DNA of 64,000 nt from Aggregatilineales bacterium. GTDB taxonomy: Bacteria; Chloroflexota; Anaerolineae; Aggregatilineales; Phototrophicaceae. Below the pieces are notes generated by a model that worked only from the letters and a program-made list of their open reading frames with translations, was not told where the DNA came from and ran no database searches. Location: the NCBI GenBank assembly GCA_030834905.1, contig JAUQWZ010000028.1, forward strand, positions 62,001-126,000, read 5' to 3'. Shown one piece after another: positions 26,921 to 33,917 of the stretch (within the stretch, counting starts at the first letter, position 1; the number at the start of each line of letters is the position of its first letter). The translations under genes were made by a program, and so were the position numbers.

Positions 26921-29683
26921 CTACAACATGCGTTCAAACTGGATGAACTGCTGAATTTCGTCCACGTCCAGCTTGCGCCCCGGCGTGACGACCAGATAGC
27001 TGTCTGCCCAGAGCGTGTTCGGATCGAGCGTTGGATTATGCGAATAGACAATTTCCGCCGAGCGCTGCTTGAGGTCACGGACGATCTCGTAAGGCGGCGT
27101 TTCACCCGGCACGTCCGCCAGCAGATAAACGTACTCGTCCTTTGCCTGAATCTCCTGCAAGCGCCAGGCGTCCTCGCGAAGCTGCGAATTCATGCCCCGC
27201 ATAATCGCCTGCGCCAGCGTGCTGCTGATGTGCGTGTCCGGGTCACGGATCATCCAGACGTAAGCATAGGGCGTGCGCGGCGTGCCGTCATCCACCGATT
27301 CCGGCAGCACGAACTGCTCGACCATCTCCAACTCAGCTACTTCGACCACTTCGGGGACTGCCTGCAGCGCTTCGACCAGCCGCTTGCCCTGGCGGCGAAT
27401 GTCGCGCAGCGGCGTGGTGCCGGAGAAGATGAGCGACAGCGTTAGCTCATCGACGGTGCGGCGCGAAAACAGCATATAGTCCTTGCCGCTGCCTTCCAGG
27501 TTAATGAAGCGGATTCGCGCCTCGTCGGGGTTGGCGTCCCAGTCGCCGCGAATGGCGCTGCGCAGTTCCTCGACTTCCTCGCGCGCCATGCGTCCGGCGT
27601 AGGCGACGATCTGCCCTTCACGGGTGAGCAGGGTTGCTTCGGCGGTCAGCTCCAGCGAGACTTCGGTCAGGCTGAGGGCAAGCTGGGCGATGTACGGATC
27701 GTCATACTGCGGGGCGTTGGGGGCGGCTTCGACTTCGGCTTCCTGCGACAGTATAAGCTGCTGTTCGCTGGCGGCTTCGGGCGGCTGGCGCGAAGCATAT
27801 GCGACCGTCAAACCCATGTCTTCGTCGGCAAAATCGCGGGTGTAGCTTTCGGTGTCCTCGGTGACAGTTTCAAATGCTTCGTCAAACTCGACATCCTCGG
27901 CAGCGTCCGGTCGCGCGGCAAAGGTGAAATCGAGTCCGCTGATTTCTTCTTCGGGGGCGTCGGCTTCCGGCGACAGCCATTCCGTCTCCAGCACTTCCGG
28001 CGCTGCTTCCAGCCGCTGGGCGGAGGACAGGCGCGTCGTCTGGTCATACTCATCTTCAAAGTCGAAGGCGTTTAATTCTGCCGCCGGTTCTTCCAGGACA
28101 GGCGCTTCACCCGTCGGGAATTCCGGCAGCACCTTAGGCAGGAAGTCAGGCTCGCGCACATACAGATCGTCGTCTTCGCCGGGCTGTTTCCCGCCCATGA
28201 ACCAGGATGGCAGCGGCTGCACCTTCGGGCGGTGGGCGGGTAGCTGGCGCTCGATGTTGGCGATCAACTCGGAAACAGAGAACGAATCGACCGGTGTCGA
28301 GTCATCGAGCGCGGTTTCCAGCACCATGCGGGCAGTGTTCACGCCTGGCTCATCATCAAAATCAAAGCCGATATCGCGGTTCTGCACGATTTCGCGCTGC
28401 GCCTCGGCTTCGATCTCGTTGAGGATGTCGTCAATATCGGACGGCGTCGAGGCGAAGAACTGCGGGAATGCCTCGCGCATGTCCTGCTCGGTCACCTGTT
28501 CCGGTGATGATTCCTCCGGCACTACCTCTTCGCCGCGCAGAATGGACAGCACGTTGCGGAAGCTGGTATCGCTGACGCCGGTGAACAGATCGCCAACGGT
28601 GCCTTCGTCCTGCTCCTCGTCTTCCAGCGCTGGCAGCACCGGCATGTCCTCAACCGCCAGTTCCGGCTCGTCGGGTTCGGTTTCGACCACTTCCAGCGCG
28701 GGCAGTTCGTCGGTTTTCTTGCGCTCGATTTCTTCCAGCAGCGAGTCCATGCCACCTGTCAGGATGAATTCGACAAACTGCTGGTGGCGCGTCGGCAGCG
28801 GTTGGTGCGGCTCGCCGCTGCGCATCGAATTGACCAGTTCGTCAAATTCGGTACCCGACTGCGGCTGTTCCTCGCCGCTGTCCAGTTCTTCCAGCAGCGA
28901 CGAAAACGCATCGTCTTCGTCGGTCGTAGCAGGCTGGTCGGGCTGCCCCAGCAGGTCGTCAATCGAACTGGAGAGGGCGGCGTCGGCAAAAGGATCGGCG
29001 TCCGCATCCAGGCTGCCAAACGGATCGGCAGAGTCGCCTTCTGGCGGCTGCTTTTCGGGCGTTAGCCCGCGCGTACCCTGGACGGTGGAAAGCACATTGT
29101 CAATGCTGGTGTATTCCGGCAGGTCGGTTGGCGGTTTGGATTTCGCCGGTCGGGTTTGCACGCGGCGCAGCAGTTCGCTCTCGTCAAATTTGCCCAGCAG
29201 CCCCGGACGCTGCTCGGTCGGTTTCTTCTGTTCGGGGGACGCGGTAGGCGTTTGGGTGGTCGGTGCGTCAGGGTGCGCCGGGACGAAGTCCTCAGGCGCG
29301 GCTTTGTCAGACGCCAGCCGACCGGTGCGCCGCCCTTCAATCGCCTTGTTGACGACCGGGATGATCTCGCGGGCGCTGATCGGCGTGTTAACGGTGCCTT
29401 GCAGCTTGAACTCACGCAGCAGGTCGTCGGGCTGGCGCGGCGTGGCGATAATCGCCAGCAGCGGCTGCACCTGCCGCAGCCGTTCCACCACCTCGCTGCC
29501 AGAGACGCCGGGCAGCGTAAAATCCACCAGTGCGACGTCCTGCATGTGCCCGCGCAGGTAATCGAGCGCGGGTTCCAGCGACGTAAACGGATGCACCTCA
29601 AAGTTGCCGGTGCGTTCCAGCGCCTGTTTAATGGAGACGGCGAAGGCGAGTTGGTGGTTGATGATCAAAATATGTGTTTGCAT
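26921..29683 (-). CDS. Pseudo-receiver / acidic linker / roadblock-like / HUH-transposase-like fusion
   Basis: The 920-residue protein has four parts. Residues 1-115 form a receiver-like domain that keeps D54 (LVDFTLPG) but has N9-H10 in place of the acidic pair and T100 in place of the lysine, so phosphorylation is doubtful. Residues about 120-650 are acidic, Pro/Glu/Asp-rich and probably disordered with short helical motifs such as F-D-E-L-V-N-S-M. About 657-790 resembles a roadblock/LC7 domain (LLTREGQIVAYAG...YMLFSRRT). Residues 804-920 resemble an IS200/IS605 Y1 transposase fold, including Y-V-Y-L-L where the enzymes have H-V-H-L-L, D-L-K-Q-R-S, LWADSYLVVT and a final Q-Q-F-I-Q. The catalytic His pair and Tyr are thus replaced. 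No Shine-Dalgarno is present; the promoter predicts a leaderless transcript. Confidence 0.8.
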   Translation of the reverse strand: MQTHILIINHQLAFAVSIKQALERTGNFEVHPFTSLEPALDYLRGHMQDVALVDFTLPGVSGSEVVERLRQVQPLLAIIATPRQPDDLLREFKLQGTVNTPISAREIIPVVNKAIEGRRTGRLASDKAAPEDFVPAHPDAPTTQTPTASPEQKKPTEQRPGLLGKFDESELLRRVQTRPAKSKPPTDLPEYTSIDNVLSTVQGTRGLTPEKQPPEGDSADPFGSLDADADPFADAALSSSIDDLLGQPDQPATTDEDDAFSSLLEELDSGEEQPQSGTEFDELVNSMRSGEPHQPLPTRHQQFVEFILTGGMDSLLEEIERKKTDELPALEVVETEPDEPELAVEDMPVLPALEDEEQDEGTVGDLFTGVSDTSFRNVLSILRGEEVVPEESSPEQVTEQDMREAFPQFFASTPSDIDDILNEIEAEAQREIVQNRDIGFDFDDEPGVNTARMVLETALDDSTPVDSFSVSELIANIERQLPAHRPKVQPLPSWFMGGKQPGEDDDLYVREPDFLPKVLPEFPTGEAPVLEEPAAELNAFDFEDEYDQTTRLSSAQRLEAAPEVLETEWLSPEADAPEEEISGLDFTFAARPDAAEDVEFDEAFETVTEDTESYTRDFADEDMGLTVAYASRQPPEAASEQQLILSQEAEVEAAPNAPQYDDPYIAQLALSLTEVSLELTAEATLLTREGQIVAYAGRMAREEVEELRSAIRGDWDANPDEARIRFINLEGSGKDYMLFSRRTVDELTLSLIFSGTTPLRDIRRQGKRLVEALQAVPEVVEVAELEMVEQFVLPESVDDGTPRTPYAYVWMIRDPDTHISSTLAQAIMRGMNSQLREDAWRLQEIQAKDEYVYLLADVPGETPPYEIVRDLKQRSAEIVYSHNPTLDPNTLWADSYLVVTPGRKLDVDEIQQFIQFERML

Positions 29684-29691
29684 AATGGAAT

Positions 29692-29718
29692 TTTATAGCG
29701 GCATACAACCCAAGTCAA
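29692..29718 (-). promoter_or_regulatory. Promoter of the pseudo-receiver fusion gene, predicted leaderless
   Basis: On the minus strand, TTGACT (29718-29713), a 15-bp spacer and TATAAA (29697-29692). The -10 ends only nine bases before the ATG at 29683, so transcription should start at or next to the start codon. Confidence 0.5.
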
Positions 29719-29809
29719 TTTACCTCTAAACCCTGCTTCTACTATAGACGAAATATGCTGGCTTACCAATGTTTATGCGCTGTACAGCCCCTGCCCAAAA
29801 CAGCGCCTT

Positions 29810-30313
29810 TTAAAGCGCTGCAATGACCGCCACCGGCAGGCTGAACACCAGGCAGAAGCCCATGCCTTTGAAGAAATTGGACAGGTGCATCCCCCAGTTG
29901 TGATAGAGGTGCTCCATCCCTTCCGCGCCGGGGATGACGGCGAACTTCGGCTTGAAGCCGGTGAGCAGGATCAGGTCGAGCACCACGGCATCGAACAGGT
30001 TGAACAGGCTCAGCACGCCGAAGACGTGCAGGTACGCCGTTAGAAACGGCATCGATCCGCCGTTGGCGGCGCGTAACTGCAATACCGAATAAGCCAGCGT
30101 CCCTAACGCCCCGACCAGAAACAGAATGACTACCAGCCCACGCTGCCGCTTTTCCTGCGCCGAAAGGGGCAGCACGCGGGCTTGGATTTCGGCAGGATAA
30201 TCCTGAAGCCACAGGCGCGGATTGTAGTACAGCGACCCAAGAACGATGGCAGTTAACACCGCCGACAGCAGCGCCCCATCGATCAGTATGCGTGTGAGCG
30301 AAAGACCTTCCAT
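29810..30313 (-). CDS. Four-helix membrane protein of unknown function
   Basis: The 167-residue protein has four predicted membrane helices (about 10-30, 58-80, 92-120 and 147-167) with a short conserved-looking loop Y-Y-N-P-R-L-W-L-Q-D-Y-P-x-x-I-Q after the first helix and a polar segment P-G-A-E-G-M-E-H-L-Y-H-N-W-G-M-H-L before the last. No catalytic motif or known family is recognised. The ATG at 30313 is preceded by GGAAAG. A near-consensus promoter with a 16-bp palindrome placed exactly in the spacer lies 40 bases upstream, so the gene is probably repressed by a dimeric regulator (MarR-, TetR- or ArsR-like size) and induced by some signal. The regulator gene is not adjacent. Confidence 0.7.
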   Translation of the reverse strand: MEGLSLTRILIDGALLSAVLTAIVLGSLYYNPRLWLQDYPAEIQARVLPLSAQEKRQRGLVVILFLVGALGTLAYSVLQLRAANGGSMPFLTAYLHVFGVLSLFNLFDAVVLDLILLTGFKPKFAVIPGAEGMEHLYHNWGMHLSNFFKGMGFCLVFSLPVAVIAAL

Positions 30314-30353
30314 GATAGCTTTCCTCTATCCTTATTACGCTAGACTATATAAT

Positions 30354-30381
30354 ATTTTAGATTAATCTAAATATTTGTCAA
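30354..30381 (-). promoter_or_regulatory. Promoter with operator palindrome in the spacer
   Basis: On the minus strand TTGACA (30381-30376) and TAAAAT (30359-30354) are separated by 16 bp. The perfect 16-bp palindrome TTTAGATTAATCTAAA occupies 30356-30371, overlapping the spacer and -10. A repressor bound there would block RNA polymerase. Confidence 0.75.
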
Positions 30382-30390
30382 GAAGCGGAT

Positions 30391-30420
30391 TTGCGGCAGA
30401 GGCATCCGCCTATGTATACT
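30391..30420 (+). promoter_or_regulatory. Promoter of the GH2-like gene, predicted leaderless
   Basis: TTGCGG (30391-30396), an 18-bp spacer and TATACT (30415-30420). The ATG at 30428 lies seven bases beyond the -10, with no Shine-Dalgarno. Confidence 0.45.
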
Positions 30421-30427
30421 CTCGCTT

Positions 30428-30838
30428 ATGGAAAAACTACCGCTGATTTCCCTTGACCGTGACTGGCAGTGCGCCTATTTTGAGCGCGAGCCAAATGTCC
30501 GCGAGCTTGCCTCGCCAGGCACGCCGGTGCCGTCGCTGCCGGATTGGTCGTGCAGCCGCCGTTATGGCAGTCCCTGGGCAGCCTATTTGCAGCACACCTT
30601 TCATCTGGAGCCGACCGACGAGTGCGTCAGCTACATCCTGCACATCGAGTCCGCGCCGGGGACGGTGGTGCTGTACGTCAACGGACGGCGGCTGGGCGAA
30701 TTCGACGGTTCGCTGCCCTTCTCGTTCGATATCACCGATTACGTAGCGCTGGAAGACAATTCGATGGCGCTGCGGGTGGAATGTGCTGAGTCGGGGCGTT
30801 TTGGAAAGCTCCATTTGCAGCCGCTTCCCTGCGAGTGA
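30428..30838 (+). CDS. Stand-alone GH2-like sugar-binding (jelly-roll) domain protein
   Basis: The 136-residue cytoplasmic protein resembles only the N-terminal galactose-binding-like jelly roll of glycoside hydrolase family 2: an opening L-D-x-D-W-Q, the W-x-x-Y-L-Q-H-T-F-H-L-E entry, V-V-L-Y-V-N-G-R-R-L-G-E-F-D-G and F-S-F-D-I-T-D-Y. In beta-galactosidases this V-N-G-x-x-x-G-x-H pattern packs beside the catalytic barrel. No barrel follows; miaB begins 89 bases later. So it may be a small carbohydrate-binding or fold-only protein, or the survivor of a larger enzyme. No signal peptide is present. The start ATG is set by the promoter spacing. Confidence 0.6.
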   Translation: MEKLPLISLDRDWQCAYFEREPNVRELASPGTPVPSLPDWSCSRRYGSPWAAYLQHTFHLEPTDECVSYILHIESAPGTVVLYVNGRRLGEFDGSLPFSFDITDYVALEDNSMALRVECAESGRFGKLHLQPLPCE

Positions 30839-30860
30839 GGACTGATGCCGTCAGCTTCGA

Positions 30861-30889
30861 TTGACGCGCAGCCTTCCAGCCTTTAGAAT
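30861..30889 (+). promoter_or_regulatory. Promoter of miaB
   Basis: TTGACG (30861-30866), a 17-bp spacer and TAGAAT (30884-30889), 38 bases before the miaB ATG. Confidence 0.6.
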
Positions 30890-30926
30890 AACCAGACGAA
30901 CATAAGCAAAAATCTGGCGAGTAAGT

Positions 30927-32306
30927 ATGCAATACCACATCTGGACACTTGGTTGTCAAATGAACACCGCCGATTCTCAGCATCTCGCTTCCGAACTGGA
31001 GAAGCTGGGCTATTCGGCAGCCAGCAGCCCCGACGACGCGGACATCTACGTGGTCAATACCTGCGTCGTCCGCCAGAGCGCCGAGGACAAGGCATTCGGG
31101 CGGCTGTCGCTGCTCAACGAAGTCAAGAAGCAGCAGCCGGACAAGGTGATCGGCGTCATGGGCTGTATGGTCGGCGTGCGCGATTCGCTGACGCTGCGCA
31201 AGCGGCTGCCCTATGTGGACGTGTTCCTGCCGCCATCCGAACCAGCGCCAATGGTCGATTTTCTCAAGAGCCGCATGAGCGAAGCCGAAGTGCTGGCGCT
31301 CGAAGCCCGCAGCCGCGCCCAGCGCGACGAGCTTCAGGATGGCGAACTAATCCTGCCGCCCCACGAACAGGGCAGCCTGATCAGCGCCCATGTGCCGGTG
31401 GTATACGGTTGTTCACATGCGTGCAGCTTCTGCATCATCCCCTTCCGGCGCGGAATTGAGCGCAGCCGCAGCGTCGGCGAAATTGTCGCCCATGTGCGCA
31501 GCCTCGCCCGGCAGGGCGTCAAAGAAGTGACGCTGCTGGGTCAGATCGTGGATCGCTACGGCAAAGACATCGCCGATGGTCCCGACCTTGCCGACCTACT
31601 GCGCACCATCGACGGCGTCGCCGAAGAAGCCAGCATCGAGCGTATTCGCTTCCTGACCAGCCACCCGAACTGGATGACCGACAAGCTGCTGGATACAGTC
31701 GCCGAGCTTCCGCACGTCATGCCGCAGATCGAAGTGCCGGTGCAGGCGGGCAGTGACGCCGTTCTGGAGACGATGAAACGCGGCTACACGGTTGAGCAGT
31801 ATCGTCATCTGATCGAGCGCATCCGCAGCCGCATCCCCGACGTCGCCATCCACACCGATATCATCGTTGGCTTCTGCGGCGAAACCGAAGCCCAGTTCAT
31901 GGATACCTATCACCTGCTGGCGGATCTGCGGCTGGATAAAGTGCATCTGGCGACCTACAGCCCGCGCCCCAATACCGTCAGCGAGCGCCGCATGACCGAC
32001 GACGTGCCTGAGGAAGAAAAATCGCGCCGCTTCCAGATGCTGGACGAGCTTCAGGGGCGCATCCTGGCGGAAGCCAACAGCCGCTATCTTGGGCAGACGG
32101 TGAACGTGCTGGTCGAAGACAGCCACAAGGGCAAATGGCGCGGGCGCACCCCGCAGAACAAGCTGGTCTTCTTTGAAGACGGAAACGCCGACTGGCGCGG
32201 CAGGCTGGTCGATCTGGAAATCACCTGGACAGGACCCTGGAGTATGCAGGGTCGCCTGCCATCCACCGAAAGCGCCATCGATCCGCTGGTCGTGCTGGTG
32301 GGATAG
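30927..32306 (+). CDS. miaB: tRNA-2-methylthio-N6-dimethylallyladenosine synthase
   Basis: This radical SAM methylthiotransferase modifies i6A37 of tRNAs reading UNN codons. The 459 residues have an N-terminal UPF0004 domain with cluster cysteines C10 (TLGCQMN), C46 (VVNTCVVR) and C80 (MGCMVG), the radical SAM motif in YGCSHACSFCIIP (about 153-165, C-x3-C-x2-C), and a C-terminal TRAM domain (about 375-440; YLGQTVNVLVED). The central elements RIRFLTSHP, PVQAGSD and DIIVGFCGETEAQF are all in place. miaA is not in the window. Among MiaB, MtaB and RimO the motif set fits MiaB best, and MtaB-type assignment is less likely. Confidence 0.92.
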   Translation: MQYHIWTLGCQMNTADSQHLASELEKLGYSAASSPDDADIYVVNTCVVRQSAEDKAFGRLSLLNEVKKQQPDKVIGVMGCMVGVRDSLTLRKRLPYVDVFLPPSEPAPMVDFLKSRMSEAEVLALEARSRAQRDELQDGELILPPHEQGSLISAHVPVVYGCSHACSFCIIPFRRGIERSRSVGEIVAHVRSLARQGVKEVTLLGQIVDRYGKDIADGPDLADLLRTIDGVAEEASIERIRFLTSHPNWMTDKLLDTVAELPHVMPQIEVPVQAGSDAVLETMKRGYTVEQYRHLIERIRSRIPDVAIHTDIIVGFCGETEAQFMDTYHLLADLRLDKVHLATYSPRPNTVSERRMTDDVPEEEKSRRFQMLDELQGRILAEANSRYLGQTVNVLVEDSHKGKWRGRTPQNKLVFFEDGNADWRGRLVDLEITWTGPWSMQGRLPSTESAIDPLVVLVG

Positions 32307-32340
32307 GGCGACAGCGGCGGCGCTGCAACACACGGGCATG

Positions 32341-32365
32341 GTAGGGACACGACATCGTCGTGTCC
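32341..32365. repeat. Palindrome with a single GGACACGA hairpin
   Basis: GTAG followed by 9-bp arms GGACACGAC and GTCGTGTCC with an ATC loop. It is a single copy of the hairpin found twice at 23816-23885, here between miaB and the MOSC gene. Confidence 0.7.
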
Positions 32366-32418
32366 GCTTCTCGTCTCCACATCTGCGATGACAGTCATGT
32401 CAGACAGGTAGCTCTCAC

Positions 32419-33075
32419 ATGCAGCTTCTCAGCGTCAATGTCGGCAAGGCGCAGCCTATCGCCAACGCCAAATCAACCGGGAAAACCGGCATCTTCAAAC
32501 AGCCGCAGACCGCGCCGGTGTTCATTCATCCGCTTGGGCTGGAAGGCGACGCCATCGTGGATACCGAAAATCACGGCGGGGTCGATCAGGCGGTCTATGT
32601 CTATGGCACGCCTGACTATGAATGGTGGTCAAACGAGCTTGGGCGCGCGCTGACGCCGGGCACGTTTGGCGAAAATCTGACCATCACCGATCTGACCAGC
32701 GCCGACTATTACCTCGGTGACCGGCTGCGGGTCGGTCAGGCGCTGCTGGAAGTGACCGGCGGGCGCATTCCCTGTGTGACGCTGGCGGCGCGCATGGGCG
32801 ATCCGACCTTCGTCAAACGCTTTCGCCACGCCGAGCGTCCGGGCTTGTACTGCCGGGTGATCGAAACCGGCGCGGTATCTGCGGGCGACGCGGCGCAGCG
32901 CGAAACGGTGCGTAACGACACCATCTCAGTCATCGATCTGTCGCGGCTGTTCTACGACAAGCATGTCAGCGAAGCCACCATGCGCCGCCTGCTGGCAATG
33001 CCGATTGATATTCGCAGCCGACGGTATTATGAGCACAAGCTGGAGCAGCTTGCAGCCAAAAACGAGCAGCCCTGA
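32419..33075 (+). CDS. MOSC-domain protein, YiiM type
   Basis: The 218-residue protein has a MOSC beta-barrel (about 20-150) with H-P-L-G-L-E-G-D, H-G-G-V-D-Q-A-V-Y-V-Y, G-T-F-G-E-N-L-T, and the conserved Cys in RIPCVTLA (about 119), which in this family binds molybdenum cofactor or transferable sulfur. A C-terminal three-helix region with S-R-L-F-Y-D-K is typical of YiiM-type members, linked to Moco-dependent N-hydroxylated base reduction (YcbX/YiiM group). No Moco biosynthesis gene is nearby. The ATG at 32419 has AGGTAG upstream. It is 112 bases after miaB, with the palindrome between. Confidence 0.85.
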   Translation: MQLLSVNVGKAQPIANAKSTGKTGIFKQPQTAPVFIHPLGLEGDAIVDTENHGGVDQAVYVYGTPDYEWWSNELGRALTPGTFGENLTITDLTSADYYLGDRLRVGQALLEVTGGRIPCVTLAARMGDPTFVKRFRHAERPGLYCRVIETGAVSAGDAAQRETVRNDTISVIDLSRLFYDKHVSEATMRRLLAMPIDIRSRRYYEHKLEQLAAKNEQP

Positions 33076-33156
33076 GCGCCGCTTTACGACTGTCCACAAA
33101 CACGGTATCTTAATGCTTCATCCTATCCCTTGCGGTTGGATTTCCCTGTTTTAGCG

Positions 33157-33162
33157 TATACT
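33157..33162 (+). promoter_or_regulatory. -10 box of the V4R gene
   Basis: TATACT lies 68 bases before the ATG at 33231; TTGGAT is 15 bp upstream of it. Confidence 0.35.
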
Positions 33163-33230
33163 TGGTTATGCAGCGTTTGAGACTCTGACACGCTGGGTTG
33201 CCTACGCATCGACTGGAGGACACAGGCGCG

Positions 33231-33863
33231 ATGCCACCGGAGAAAAGTGGATATTACTACCCGAATAAATTTGCCCGCCTCACCATTGAAGCCATGGAAG
33301 AGATCATGGGGCGGAATGGGTTGAATGCTATTCTGAACCTCGCCGGGCTGCAGCAGTATGTGGACAATTATCCGGCGGACAACCTCGAAAAAGGGTTTGA
33401 TTTTACCGATTTCACCGCCTTGAACGTCGCGCTGGAAGATATGTACGGACCGCGCGGCGGGCGCGGGCTGGCGCTGCGTGCCGGACGCGCCATCTTCGCT
33501 GGCGGCTTGCGCTCGTTTGGCGCGCTGGCGGGCGTGGGCGATCTTGCCTTCAAGGTGCTGCCGCTGAACGCCAAACTCAAAGTGGGCGTACCGGCGATGG
33601 CGAACATCTTCTCTCAGTTTTCCGACCAGATTTCCAACGTCCATGAAGAAGGCAGCGACCGGATCATCTACACGCTGGAGCGCTGCCCCATGTGCTGGGA
33701 TCGGAAGGTCGATAAAGCGGTTTGCTATATGGGACAGGGCTTGCTTCAGGAAGGCTTGCGCTGGGTTTCTGGCGGGCGCGAGTTCAAAGTCGATATGTCT
33801 ACCTGCATCGGCAAGGGCGACGACATGGGGCGCTACATCATTTTCAAAGAACCGATCTCCTAG
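33231..33863 (+). CDS. V4R-like domain protein
   Basis: The 210-residue soluble protein opens with YYYPNKFARLTIEAMEEIMGRNGLNAILNLAGL and ends with a Cys-rich segment: R-C-P-M-C-W, V-C-Y-M-G-Q-G-L-L-Q-E-G, D-M-S-T-C-I-G-K-G-D-D. This layout, with a G-R-A-I-F central helix and the final C-x-x-x-G-D, matches the 4-vinyl-reductase (V4R) fold that binds small hydrophobic ligands and zinc, found in BchJ-like proteins and regulators such as XylR. It has no DNA-binding domain. Chloroflexota often carry such stand-alone proteins; a role in bacteriochlorophyll synthesis cannot be inferred here. Start: ATG 33231, with GGAGGA about ten bases upstream. Confidence 0.65.
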   Translation: MPPEKSGYYYPNKFARLTIEAMEEIMGRNGLNAILNLAGLQQYVDNYPADNLEKGFDFTDFTALNVALEDMYGPRGGRGLALRAGRAIFAGGLRSFGALAGVGDLAFKVLPLNAKLKVGVPAMANIFSQFSDQISNVHEEGSDRIIYTLERCPMCWDRKVDKAVCYMGQGLLQEGLRWVSGGREFKVDMSTCIGKGDDMGRYIIFKEPIS

Positions 33864-33864
33864 T

Positions 33865-33907
33865 CTCTGTTTGTGCTAGAATGTAACACGATTCGGCACA
33901 AACAGAG
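33865..33907 (+). promoter_or_regulatory. Inverted repeat around an extended -10 box
   Basis: Perfect 12-bp arms CTCTGTTTGTGC (33865-33876) and GCACAAACAGAG (33896-33907) flank a 19-base centre. The extended -10 TGCTAGAAT (33874-33882) overlaps the left arm. The gene starts at 33918. The repeat is either an operator or a hairpin at the 5' end of the message. Confidence 0.55.
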
Positions 33908-33917
33908 GATAGGGAAA

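Noticed and set aside
27852..29561. Long Ser-rich reading frame (569 residues) on the plus strand
   Set aside because: It is the antisense image of the Asp/Glu-rich linker of the minus-strand gene; it has no ribosome-binding site and low-complexity composition.
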